The notes: generated from the sequence alone by a model not told the origin. 64,000 nucleotides of DNA from Diploptera punctata (GCA_030220185.1 JASPKZ010004953.1:466001-530000); one strand, 5' to 3'; positions 40,187-50,685 are shown, counted from the stretch's first letter. Program-made: numbers and translations.

Positions 40187-41087
40187 ACTCAGTAAAACTA
40201 TTATTAAAAATAAATAATAGTTTAAAAAACTAAAACAACACGCTTTATGAGAAAACCGAACTAAAAAATGAAAAATAATTTTAATTTCAAACACGCTTAG
40301 GATAAAATTAAAGTGGTCAACAAAAAAGCATCTCTAACACACCTAGAATAAAACTAGAGTTATCTACAACAAAACATATTTTACCATTAAAAGCGTGGGG
40401 TGCTCTATATCAATTACTATATTTGATAATAAACAGATATTGGTAAAAGTAAAGTCTCTAAGAAGAAAATGTAAAAATCATAAAAAGCACCCCACGCTTT
40501 TGATGGTAAAATGATTTGCTTTTTTGTTGATAACTCTAGTTTTATTCTACGAGTATATGTGTTGGAGATTATATTTTTGTTGACCACTTTAATTTTATCC
40601 CAAGCGTGTTGGAAATTAAAATTATTTTTCTTTTTTTTTATTTCGGTTTTCTAATAAAGCGTGTTGTTTTAGTTTTTTAAAACTATTATTTATTTTTATT
40701 TTTTAGTTTTAATATTTTACAGAATAAGATAAAAATGTAAATATCTTTAAATTCCATACTATTGTGGTATGAGCTAAAAGTAATACTCTTCTAAAAGAAT
40801 CCTCCCACCCGAATTTGAACCAGCGACCTACGGATTACTGAAATTATATACCACTAGAGTTCACCGCTCTACCAACTGAGCTCTTACAACGATTGACTAA
40901 AAAGTCGACGAGTGCGCAACCTATTATACCAGTTTTCATTTTTTTTGATTTTCTGATGATTCTGGCCAGGGTTTTAGAAAATAAATATGAAATTATTGTA
41001 TTGTCACGGGTCCTTTACAAGTATACAAAGTTTCAAGTCGATTCAATGATTTTAAGTGGGTGAAAATCGCGTTGAAAGATTCCGTTA
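40187..41087 (-). repeat. Repeat P, copy 2
   Basis: Inverse of the 22740-23990 block without the LINE-B. 40187-40400 and 40480-40690 are inverted arms of ~200 bp forming a foldback. Beyond lies the tRNA-Tyr-like sequence (40801-40895) and the leader up to the ATAG repeat. The uninterrupted junction at about 40715 (TTTTACAGAATAAGAT) confirms the empty site of LINE-B in copy 1. Confidence 0.8.
40801..40895 (-). repeat. tRNA-Tyr-like sequence retaining an intron, copy 2
   Basis: Minus strand: AGCTCAGTTGGTAGAGCGG, ACTCTAG, the same insert TGGTATATAATTTCAGTA, then GTAGGTCGCTGGTTCAAAT. The anticodon position is changed from GTA to CTA. Two copies sharing the insert show that it is a stable part of the repeat. 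Confidence 0.8.
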
Positions 41088-41088
41088 C

Positions 41089-41131
<43 letters not shown>

Positions 41132-41167
41132 GATAGATAGCTAGATAGATAGATAGATAGATAGATA
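41088..41167 (+). repeat. (ATAG)n microsatellite
   Basis: About 20 units with two substitutions; the counterpart of the TATC run at 22639. Confidence 0.97.
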
Positions 41168-41209
41168 CAGGTCAAGCTAATATAAAGCGTGTAAAGAGGA
41201 CCAGCAGCA

Positions 41210-41211
<2 letters not shown>

Positions 41212-41252
<41 letters not shown>
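41212..41252 (+). repeat. (TA)n microsatellite
   Basis: About 20 AT dinucleotides. Confidence 0.97.
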
Positions 41253-41254
<2 letters not shown>

Positions 41255-41726
41255 GTATAATTAAATTTTGACAAGACAAGACGTGAGGTTGGAAGGGCAG
41301 AGCCACCCTTTATGTACCCATATTCATTGTCCACTGGCTCGTCAAGTTTAGACTCAATTTGCCAAGTGGAATCATCGAACAGGGCTCGTGGCCCGTTCTT
41401 CAGGCTTTTTTTAGGACTTAAATGCCCTCTTCAGTCCATAGATATTATTTCTCAGTTGAAGGTAGAGCGATGATCCAGCCGCCGGCCATAACCAGCCGTA
41501 GATCAAGAGACAAAGATCTGGTCATTGAGCCTTAACAAGCCTGTTTTCAGTTTTACGTTAGATATTATTGTTGTTGTTGGATGCCAGAAGAGGACAGACG
41601 CACCTCCACGGATCTAGAGATTAAGTGATTCGTGGTTTGTGCTAGTGCATATCCCAGACTTTTAAATATTGTAACAGTGCTTTCTTTTGACATTTAACAA
41701 TGAAGGCTAAATATGACATGAAAAGA
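41253..41726. other. No recognisable feature
   Basis: No supported ORF or repeat. Confidence 0.45.
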
Positions 41727-41824
41727 AAAAATAAATGCCTGTACGGGATTTGAACCCGTGACCTCTAACTTTATACATTAGTGGCATAACCACTAGTCCA
41801 CTCCTAGCACAAACATTTATTTTT
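41727..41824 (-). repeat. tRNA-like module T4 bracketed by inverted arms
   Basis: The minus strand has GGACTAGTGGTTATGCC, a four-pair anticodon stem and a perfect T-arm ACGGG/CCCGT with TTCAAAT loop. The acceptor is only partly paired. Perfect 11-bp inverted arms AAAAATAAATG (41727-41737) and CATTTATTTTT (41814-41824) flank it, closely resembling the arms around T3. Confidence 0.6.
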
Positions 41825-41895
41825 CAAGCATTTAAGTATAATTTTAGAGGTATCAGGTTCATATCCTGGTTCAGGCGAATATTTTCTTTCCATGT

Positions 41896-41914
41896 TATAT
41901 ATATATATATATAT
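41896..41914 (+). repeat. (TA)n microsatellite
   Basis: Short AT run into which, or next to which, SINE-1 inserted. Confidence 0.92.
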
Positions 41915-42256
41915 CCATCCATAGTAATTCTGCCCGATGGCAGGTCCTTCACTGCAATCATTGCATTTTCATGCTATGCTTGCAGCTTTTCTAGGGAATT
42001 GTAGGTGTGGTAGGTTCCCGTTGCTTTCCACACCGGTGAAGGATGACGATGATGATGATAATGATAAGGATGATTATGATGATGGCCATATGATTTCGGG
42101 GACTGTTTGGGCCTTAAAGTTTTCCTGACATTTGTCTTACAGGTGAGGAAAACCTCCGATAAAAACCTCACCCAGAAAAACTGCCCCGACCGGGGATCGA
42201 ACCCGGGCTCGCTGCGTGACAAGGCAGCACGCTACCTCGAGACAACAGCGGTGGAC
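41915..42256 (-). mobile_element. SINE-1 copy
   Basis: Full minus-strand copy. AT-repeat sequence lies on both sides, so any target duplication is within the microsatellite. Confidence 0.9.
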
Positions 42257-42438
42257 TATATATATATATAATTTCTCAGGCTTTAACTCAAGCACATCGT
42301 TTGGAATATAGTAAATGTAATTTCTCAACATGCCACTTTGAGCTATTGTAAATCTCAAAATGTTCAAATATATGTATACAGAGGTTAGTAACCGAAAATG
42401 ACGTTAAGTCAGGTCACTGAAATATAGCCAACTTTAGC

Positions 42439-45135
42439 GTTTCCATTCTAGTTATGTGTTTCCATTCTAGTTATGTGTTTCCATTCTAGTTATGTGTTTC
42501 CATTCTAGTTATGTGTTTCCATTCTAGTTATGTGTTTCCATTCTAGTTATGTGTTTCCATTCTAGTTATGTGTTTCCATTCTAGTTATGTGTTTCCATTC
42601 TAGTTATGTGTTTCCATTCTAGTTATGTGTTTCCATTCTAGTTATGTGTTTCCATTCTAGTTATGTGTTTTCCATTCTAGTTATGTGTTTCCATTCTAGT
42701 TATGTGTTTCCATTCTAGTTATGTGTTTCCATTCTAGTTATGTGTTTCCATTCTAGTTATGTGTTTCCATTCTAGTTATGTGTTTCCATTCTAGTTATGT
42801 GTTTCCATTCTAGTTATGTGTTTCCATTCTAGTTATGTGTTTCCATTCTAGTTATGTGTTTCCATTCTAGTTATGTGTTTCCATTCTAGTTATGTGTTTC
42901 CATTCTAGTTATGTGTTTCCATTCTAGTTATGTGTTTCCATTCTAGTTATGTGTTTCCATTCTAGTTATGTGTTTCCATTCTAGTTATGTGTTTCCATTC
43001 TAGTTATGTGTTTCCATTCTAGTTATGTGTTTCCATTCTAGTTATGTGTTTCCATTCTAGTTATGTGTTTCCATTCTAGTTATGTGTTTCCATTCTAGTT
43101 ATGTGTTTCCATTCTAGTTATGTGTTTCCATTCTAGTTATGTGTTTCCATTCTAGTTATGTGTTTCCATTCTAGTTATGTGTTTCCATTCTAGTTATGTG
43201 TTTCCATTCTAGTTATGTGTTTCCATTCTAGTTGTGTGTTTCCATTCTAGTTGTGTGTTTCCATTCTAGTTGTGTGTTTCCATTCTAGTTGTGTGTTTCC
43301 ATTCTAGTTGTGTGTTTCCATTCTAGTTGTGTGTTTCCATTCTAGTTGTGTGTTTCCATTCTAGTTGTGTGTTTTCCATTCTAGTTGTGTGTTTCCATTC
43401 TAGTTGTGTGTTTCCATTCTAGTTGTGTGTTTCCATTCTAGTTGTGTGTTTCCATTCTAGTTGTGTGTTTCCATTCTAGTTGTGTGTTTCCATTCTAGTT
43501 GTGTGTTTCCATTCTAGTTGTGTGTTTCCATTCTAGTTGTGTGTTTCCATTCTAGTTGTGTGTTTCCATTCTAGTTGTGTGTTTCCATTCTAGTTGTGTG
43601 TTTCCATTCTAGTTGTGTGTTTCCATTCTAGTTGTGTGTTTCCATTCTAGTTGTGTGTTTCCATTCTAGTTGTGTGTTTCCATTCTAGTTGTGTGTTTCC
43701 ATTCTAGTTGTGTGTTTCCATTCTAGTTGTGTGTTTCCATTCTAGTTGTGTGTTTCCATTCTATTGTGTGTTTGTGTTTCCATTCTAGTTGTGTGTTTCC
43801 ATTCTAGTTGTGTGTTTCCATTCTAGTTTGTGTGTTTCCATTCTAGTTGTGTGTTTCCATTCTAGTTGTGTGTTTTCCATTCTAGTTGTGTGTTTCCATT
43901 CTAGTTGTGTGTTTCCATTCTAGTTGTGTGTTTCCATTCTAGTTTGTGTGTTTCCATTCTAGTTGTGTGTTTCCATTCTAGTTGTGTGTTTCCATTCTAG
44001 TTGTGTGTTTCCATTCTAGTTTGTGTGTTTCCATTCTAGTTGTGTGTTTCCATTCTAGTTGTGTGTTTCCATTCTAGTTGTGTGTTTCCATTCTAGTTGT
44101 GTGTTTCCATTCTAGTTGTGTGTTTCCATTCTAGTTGTGTGTTTCCATTCTAGTTGTGTGTTTCCATTCTAGTTGTGTGTTTCCATTCTAGTTGTGTGTT
44201 TCCATTCTAGTTGTGTGTTTCCATTCTAGTTGTGTGTTTCCATTCTAGTTGTGTGTTTCCATTCTAGTTGTGTGTTTCCATTCTAGTTGTGTGTTTCCAT
44301 TCTAGTTGTGTGTTTCCATTCTAGTTGTGTGTTTCCATTCTAGTTGTGTGTGTTCCATTCTAGTTGTGTGTTTCCATTCTAGTTGTGTGTTTCCATTCTA
44401 GTGTGTGTGTTTCCATTCTAGTTGTGTGTTTCCATTCTAGTTGTGGTTTTCCATTCTAGTTGTGTGTTTCCATTCTAGTTGTGTGTTTCCATTCTAGTTG
44501 TGTGTTTCCATTGTGTGTTTCCATTCTAGTTGTGTGTTTTCCATTCTAGTTGTGTGTTTCCATTCTAGTTGTGTGTTTCCATTCTAGTTATGTGTTTCCA
44601 TTCTAGTTATGTGTTTCCATTCTAGTTATGTGTTTCCATTCTAGTTATGTGTTTCCATTCTAGTTATGTGTTTTCCATTCTAGTTATGTGTTTCCATTCC
44701 TAGTTATGTGTTTTCATTCTAGTTATATGTGTTTCCCTTCTAGTTATGTGTTTTCCCTTCTAGTTATGTGTGTTCATTCTAGTTATGTGGTTCCATTATA
44801 GTTATGTGTTTCCATTCTAGTTATGTTTTTTCCCATTTCTAGTTATGTTGTGATGTGTCCATTCTAGTTATGTGTTTTCGGGCATTCTAGTTATGTGGTT
44901 TCCCCATTTCGAGTTATGGTGTTGTCCATTCTAGTATATTTTTTTTCCATTCTAGTTATGTGTTTCCATTCTAGTTATGTGTTTCCATTCTAAGTTATGT
45001 GGTTCCATTCTAGTTATGGTGTTTCCATTCTAGTTATGTGTTTCCATTCTAGTTATGTGTTTCCATTCTAGTTATGTGTTGCCAGTTCTATTTATGTGTT
45101 TCCATTCTAGTTATGTGTTTCCATAGTTATTATGT
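42439..45135 (+). repeat. 19-bp minisatellite, about 140 units
   Basis: The unit is TTCCATTCTAGTTATGTGT. Three blocks are visible: GTTAT units at 42439-43230, GTTGT units at 43231-44588, and GTTAT units again at 44589-45135. The last ~450 bp are increasingly irregular, with homopolymer and small indel changes. Because 19 is not a multiple of three and the unit contains TAG, no frame stays open. No CRISPR-like spacer structure exists. Confidence 0.98.
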
Positions 45136-45225
45136 GTGATCACGTCTATACCTTTATGATCGCCCCTCCTCATATGGAAATAACTAATAATTTAACATGA
45201 AATTATAAAAAGTTAATGTGTTTAG

Positions 45226-45510
45226 GCTAGTTTAGCCGTCTCGTGAACGTGTTGCTGCCTCGAGACCTGGGGAATCTCGGGTTCGAATCCGGGCGTTTTC
45301 CGAAGAGATCTTGGGGGTGAGCCAAACCAGCATCTTTTTTTTTCTCGGAGATTTCCCCGTTTTTCAGCAATTTCATCCAACCAACACTCTCCGCTAATAC
45401 TCCGTCTAAACCTTCCCTCCGCCATCATTTCTGATAATACGAAAAACAAGATTGCCGTGTTAGGGCCTTAAAACCCGAACCCACATTTACTAATTTAATT
45501 TAGTATAATA
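45226..45510 (+). mobile_element. SINE-6 (tRNA-like head)
   Basis: TAGCCGTCTCGTGAACGTG and B box GGGTTCGAATCCGGG are spaced as in a tRNA. A ~200-bp body with GAGCCAAACCAGCATC and CCAACCAACACTCTCC follows. Single copy here, with 3' limit approximate at the next SINE-1. Confidence 0.65.
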
Positions 45511-45515
45511 AATGT

Positions 45516-45838
45516 CTGTCCACCGCTGTGATCTCGAGGTAGCGTGCTGCCTTGTCACGCAGCGGGCCCGGGTTCGATCCCAGTCGGGGCAGTTTTTCTG
45601 GGTGAGGTTTTTATCGGGGTTTTTCCTCACCTGTAAGACAAATGTCAGGAAAACTTTAAGGCCCAAACGGTCCCCGAAATCATATGGCCATCATCATCCT
45701 TATTATTATCATCCTTCACCGGTGTGGAAAGCAACGGGAAGCTACCACACCTACAATTCCTAGTAAAGCTGCAAGCATAGCATGAAAGTGTATGATTGCA
45801 GTGAAGGACCTGCCTTCGGGCAGAATTACTATGGATGG
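45516..45838 (+). mobile_element. SINE-1 copy with TSD
   Basis: Full copy with shortened ATC stretch, flanked by a 9-bp duplication AATAAATGT (45507-45515 and 45839-45847). Confidence 0.93.
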
Positions 45839-45952
45839 AATAAATGTTTTTATTATATTGTAAAATGCTACAAATGTTATGCAGTGCTTTATTTTACTAC
45901 TTTCTATCGATAAATTTGCTACTACCTAATTTCATCAATACGTGTAGGCCGA

Positions 45953-46355
45953 TAACTAACTCACTGGCTCTATCGAACCTGGATGTTCATGGCCGCGCTG
46001 ACATAAGCTCTCCATATATCATTATCTTGAATTAATATTTCACAACTTTTCAAATCAGAGTTAATGTTATTCCCCCATCTCATTCTTGCCTACCTACTAG
46101 ACGCTTTCCTTCTGGTTTTTCTACAAGATGTTTTCATGCCACTCTTTCATTCACCATTTTGCCACATGTCCTGTCTATCGCAGTCTAGGAGACTTGACTG
46201 TTTTTATTCATCTGGGTTCACATAAAGATCACGTACTTCACTGTTATGTAGTTTCCTTCATTCACCTGTGTGTTCCTCCTTATTTAAAATGTTTCCTAAG
46301 AACTTTATTTTCAGATAGTTGTAATCCTTTCTCTTCTCTTAAAGTGAGAGATCAT
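45953..46355 (-). mobile_element. LINE-A 3' fragment, old
   Basis: Follows the LINE-A 3' end from TAACTCACTGGC through the GRPRMRW and RWAGHVARM equivalents to the ETWTL region, with many small deletions. It ends at a TA run. Confidence 0.8.
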
Positions 46356-46435
46356 GGGATATATATATATATATACATCGACGAAACAAAAATTGCGGCC
46401 GTTAGAGGATTAATGGACACGCGCGCACACATACA

Positions 46436-46501
<66 letters not shown>

Positions 46502-46502
46502 C
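46356..46502 (+). repeat. TA microsatellites (46356-46373 and 46439-46500)
   Basis: Two AT runs with a GTGT interruption, separated by ~65 bp of unassigned sequence. They give rise to the artefactual IYIYIY ORFs. Confidence 0.93.
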
Positions 46503-46830
46503 ACATACATAAAAGAAGAAGATACACGTGGATAAGTCCTGTGGACAACAAACGATACCAGATCGACTACATACTGATACATGAAAGATTCCGAAATTGC
46601 TTGAAAAATGCGAAGACCCTACCAGGAGCAGATATCAATTCAGACCGTGTCTTATTAATAGGCGAAATAGATGTTTGCCTGAAGAAGATAAGAGAAAGAC
46701 AGGCAACAAAGAAGTTTGACTTGAAAAAATTTAAAACTGAATAGAAAAGGAGAAAATTCCAACAAAATTTTCAAAGAAAGCCTCTAACTTGTAAATCTCA
46801 TCCGGCAATAACAACGAACACTGGGGTCAT

Positions 46831-48579
46831 TTGAAAAGCTGTATACGTACAGCTGCAGAGGAAACAATAGGATACAAAGAGAGCAAGCATATTAAGAAAC
46901 CTTGGTCACAGAAAAAAATGTTGGCGAAGATGGAAGAAAGCAGAAAATGGAAAAATATCAATACAGAAGAAGCCAAAAGAAACTACAGGAAACTAAACAA
47001 CGAACTTAGAACAGAAATTGACAAGGCAAAGGAAGAATGGATGAAGCAGAAATGTGAAGAACTAGAGAATCTGGAGAGGAAAGTAAAATATGATATAATG
47101 TACCAGGAATTTAAATGCTTGGACTATGGAAAGAAGAGCAGGAAAACTATGTGGCTGATTGAGGACGAAAATAATGAAGAAATAACAGACAAGCAGGGAA
47201 TTATGAATACATGGGAGAAATATGTAGAAGTGCTACATGGGACAAGAAATCGTCCGGCTAACTTGGATATAGAAAATGAAGAAGAAATATTAGAAGATGA
47301 AAAAGGATTTTCAATTCTGAAGAAAGAATTTGAACTATCAATTAAGGAAATGAAAAATGGGAAAGCAACAAGGGTAGATAGAATTCCCATTGAATTAGTT
47401 AAATGCTTGAATGAAGGAAAGAAGGAAATTATGCTTTTATGCAACAAGATATACAAAGAAGGTGAATGGCCCGAAAAATTGACTGAGACAGTGTTAATAG
47501 CAATACCGAAGAAAAATAATGCGAGGAAATGTAAGGAGTTCAGGACCATCAGCTTGATATCACACTCTGCAAAGATTTTCCTGCGAATACTGAATCGACG
47601 TTCATGTTCTACGATGGAAAGCGAATTGGAAGAAGAACAGTTTGACTTCAGGAAGGGAAAGGGTACGAGAGATGCAATCGGATTGATACGAACAATAGGA
47701 GAAAGATATATAGAAAAAGATAAAAAAGTTTATGCAGTATTTGTATATACACCTTGGTATATTATGCAGGTCATTTTGAAGCATAATTATGCAGTATTTG
47801 TTGACCTGGAAAAGGCCTTTGACAGAGTAAATTGGAATAAACTCCTGAAGATCTTGAAGAAAATTGGAGTGAACTGGAAGGAGAGGAAGCTCATAAGTAG
47901 TCTTTATATGAAACAGCGAATAAAAGTGAAGATAGGAGAAGAAATGTCAGACGGAAGAGAAATTGGAAAGGGGGTAAGGTAATGATGTCCTATATCGTCT
48001 ACTCTTTTCAACATCTTCGTGGAAGACCTAATGAAGAACTGCTTCAGAAATACGGGAGGCGTAAACGTGGGAGGAAGAAGAATAAAATGCATAAGATTTG
48101 CTGATGATATGGCTTTGCTAGCAGAAGATGCAATGACTTTGAGAAACATGCTGACGGAGCTGAATGACAAGTGCGAGGATTATGGAATGAAGATAAATAT
48201 AAATAAGACGAAGGCCATGATTATAGGAAGGAAACCAAGGAAGATAAACATGAGGATTAAAGATGAGGACATTGAGCGAGTGAAGAGCTTCAAATACTTG
48301 GGCTGTACTATCAGTAGTAACATGAACTGCGGTCAAGAAGTAAAGCAGAGGATAGTAATGGCAAAAGAAGCCTTTAACAAGAAGAGAAGCATTTTCTGCG
48401 GACCTTTGGCGAAAGAATTACGGAAGAGGCTAGTGAAGTGCTTTGTGTGGAGTGTAGCATTGTATGGTGCAGAGACTTGTATATTAGGACGGAATGAGGA
48501 AAAGCGACTGGAAGCTTTTGAGATGTGGATATGGAGAAGGATGGGAAGTATAAAATGGACAGATAAAATAAAAAAATAA
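46831..48579 (+). pseudogene. LINE-E reverse transcriptase, two adjacent in-frame stops
   Basis: One reading frame covers 583 codons. It has GKATRVDRIPIELV, FRTISLISHSAKI, EEEQFDFRKGKGTRD, motif A FVDLEKAFDRV (Asp at codon 325), motif B reduced to GKGVR then stop-stop then CPISSTLFNIF, and motif C FADD in the continuation from 48019 (residues 27-30 of that part). The two stops (TAA 47980-47982, TGA 47983-47985) replace the expected Gln-Gly of GVRQGC. A 57-bp in-frame duplication-insertion lies just before motif A. Role in life: target-primed reverse transcription. It is now dead. Confidence 0.92.
47731..47801 (+). repeat. 14-bp direct repeats around a 43-bp insert in LINE-E RT
   Basis: TATGCAGTATTTGT occurs at 47731-47744 and 47788-47801. 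The intervening 43 bp have no match in other RTs. The insertion adds exactly 19 codons and keeps the frame, placing YTPWYIMQVILKHN before the second YAVFVDLEKAFD. Confidence 0.9.
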
Positions 48580-48866
48580 AGATGTGCTAAGACAGAGTGG
48601 GTGAAGGAAGAACAATGCTAGAACTCCTAAAGAAGAGGAAAATAAATTGGATTGGCCACTGGCTAAGAAGAAACTGCCTGCTGACGGATGCCCTAGAAGG
48701 AATGATCAACAGAAAGAAAGTTAGAGGCAGAAAAATACATCAGATAATAGACAATATTAAAATAAATGGTTTGTATGCGGATACAAAAGGAAAAGTTCAG
48801 TTAAGGAAAGAGTGGAGAATGCAGAGTTTGCAGTGAAAAACCTGCTCTTGTGCAGAGCACTATATA
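48580..48866 (+). pseudogene. LINE-E post-RT C-terminus and 3' UTR
   Basis: After a frameshift near 48580 the frame continues DRVGEGRTMLELLKKRKINW, IGHWLRRNCLLTDALEGMIN, KKVRGRKIHQIIDNIKI and KEWRMQSLQ stop (48836). The ~30-bp UTR holds the terminal stem-loop. Confidence 0.88.
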
Positions 48867-49040
48867 TACAGGGTGTCCACAGTGAGATTCCCTCATTTTA
48901 AAAGTCTGTATTGTTCTTATTTCAGGTTGTACAACTGTGAATCTTGAAAGAGCAGAAACAGCAACTCAAAAAGTTTATGTGGTAATGTTGTAGTGCGCAC
49001 AATACCCATAGTGGCGCTGCAACAAACGATTGTTTCTAAA

Positions 49041-49145
49041 ATGGAGATTCCAAACGAGCATGCTCAGGTTGTCTGGTGGTATGCTGAAACGAACATAGCA
49101 CGAAGGAAATGTTGTATACTACACACGAAAATGATAATGTAACTC
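49041..49145 (+). pseudogene. Transposase N-terminus in the left arm
   Basis: A 34-codon frame starting MEIPNEHAQVVWWYAETN, similar to the first residues of DUF4817-type mariner-like transposases. It then runs into unrelated sequence and a stop. The same start is found inverted in the right arm. Confidence 0.7.
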
Positions 49146-49180
49146 ATAAAGTTTTGATTTTGTGTTTGTAACAAACTAGT

Positions 49181-49380
49181 TCAGAGCACTTGGACATGTG
49201 CGCCTCGGGTGGGGCGAAGAATATCCAAGCTATAGTCAATTTCACGCCATGTGTTGAACAGCATGTCTTCTGTCACTGAGTTTATAACATCTCTAATGCG
49301 TTGTTTTAAGTCCAGTACAAATGGACTTCGTTTCAGCCATACCACCAGACAACCTGGGCATGCTCATTTGGAATCTCCAT
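49181..49380 (-). pseudogene. Mariner-like transposase, N-terminus joined to C-terminus
   Basis: The minus strand from ATG at 49380 reads MEIPNEHAQVVWWYG, then a stop or frame change. From about 49313 it reads LDLKQRIRDVINSVTEDM, LFNTWREIDYSLDILR and PTRGAHVQVL stop (49181). The C-terminal pattern R-LD-x-x-R-TxGAHxxxL is the end of mariner-like transposases. The DDE core is deleted. Nonfunctional. Confidence 0.82.
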
Positions 49381-49554
49381 TTTAGAAACAATCGTTTGTT
49401 GCAGCGCCACTACGGGTATTGTGCGCACTACAACATTACCACATAAACTTTTTGAATTGCTGTTTCTGCTCTTTCAAGATTCACAGTTGTACAACCTGAA
49501 GTAAAAACATTACAGACTTTTAAAATGAGGGAATCCTCCTGTGGACACATTGTA

Positions 49555-49957
49555 TATTGCCATTTTCAATATCTACTAGACAGGATCGGTGAAGATCTGT
49601 AAAAATGTTTCAAAAATATTTTCATGAGAACAACCTCATTAGTTTCATTCCTTTGTAATTCGCTAATAACATCTGATTTATCGATGTATTCATTATCAGG
49701 TACATCGTGCTGATTTTCATCCTGTCCAGTTCACTAATATCACATTACATTTTTTTTACTTCAATCTTATTCATAGACGCTTTAACATCTATATTACATC
49801 GCATTTAGTATATTTAGGTTTAGTCAATAAGTGTATTCTTGTTGTGTTTGTCATCTTATGAAGTCCAGATAAGTTGAAATGGGTGCTGGTAATAACATTC
49901 TAGCACAGAAGTTCCCTTGACGACTGAAAAGAACCAAGAAAAATACTCAGATTGGTA
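49555..49957. other. No recognisable feature
   Basis: AT-rich, no supported ORF or repeat. Confidence 0.45.
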
Positions 49958-50033
49958 CGCACCGAGATTTGAACCCCGCTCCTCCCGAATGCGATTCTCT
50001 AGCGCTGTCTCCTGAACTAAATAGCTCGGTGCA
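49958..50033 (-). repeat. tRNA-like module T5
   Basis: The minus strand has an eight-pair acceptor-like stem GCACCGAG/CTCGGTGC, an A-box-like TTTAGTTCAGGAG and a B box GGTTCAAATCTC. The anticodon arm does not fold well. It is probably the tRNA-related end of a repeat. Single copy here. Confidence 0.5.
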
Positions 50034-50091
50034 TTATCGTTGTTGTTCATTATTTACATAACTAGTTAAATAAGTAAAATATAATTTAACT

Positions 50092-50685
50092 AACTATTTA
50101 ACTCATGCCACAAATGCTAGTCAATGACCAATCACGTTTCAATTAATCTTGTTTTACAACCAATGACAGTCATGTTTCACCTCGCTCTTTATCGGTTTAT
50201 CTTTATCAGCTCCTGCTTTTGTGATAAAGAAAGCTCCTCCTTTTTAATGTTCTCGGGTCAAAGCATTATTTTTCTCCAACAAATACATTGAATATAGCAG
50301 ATAATGAAAAGATTCCTTGATTTTACCGAGTTGTTTACTAAACAAATAAATGAATAACCCGTAATGTTGATTATGATATATAGTTTGATGTGTTTCATTA
50401 TTTCTTCACTTGGGTGCACTCTTACAATACTGCGATCTTATTTGGCAATAAATAATATGATCAAGCAGCAGTGAATGAACATAACCTCACATTTCTGATT
50501 TGTTTTCAAACATAGCCGTTTACATTAAATATATAAATATTTTAAAATAACTATAGTTAAACAATGATTTGTGAGTAAACAGCTTAATTTTATTTGTTAA
50601 ATAGTCCTAACAAATGTCACTCTTGATTTTCAAATTGTCGTAAAATTATCGATAATTTGGAAATCACTCGTGGCATTACTTATGA
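50092..50685 (+). repeat. Family A repeat, copy A5 (divergent subtype)
   Basis: Starts ACTATTTAACTCATGCC and ends CATTACTTATGA. The middle differs from A6/A7 but matches A4. The hairpin (about 50615-50678) is a medium-length form. Confidence 0.85.

Larger units (their letters stand above)
46503..48866 (+). mobile_element. LINE-E, 5'-truncated non-LTR retrotransposon
   Basis: Runs from the end of the endonuclease domain through the whole RT to the 3' end. The first frame has YTWISP and YQIDYIL...PGADINSDR, where the final catalytic-type His of SDH is Arg. A frameshift lies near 46745. The RT frame and the post-RT frame follow. The 3' end GCAGTGAAAAACCTGC with a CTGC-TCTTGT-GCAG stem-loop and ACTATATA matches the SINE-1 3' end. 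A mariner-like element sits directly downstream. Confidence 0.93.
48867..49554. mobile_element. Foldback mariner-like element, TA target site
   Basis: 684 bp (48869-49552) between TA dinucleotides. Inverted arms of about 225 bp (48869-49100 and 49327-49552) start CAGGGTGTCCACAGTGAG on the left and CAATGTGTCCACAGGAGG on the right (read inward). The centre holds a transposase C-terminal remnant. The arms are far longer than ordinary mariner ends and include the transposase start codon region on both sides, so this is a foldback deletion derivative. Confidence 0.88.

Noticed and set aside
42439..45135. CRISPR array
   Set aside because: The 19-bp units are directly contiguous with no spacers, and the DNA is clearly eukaryotic.
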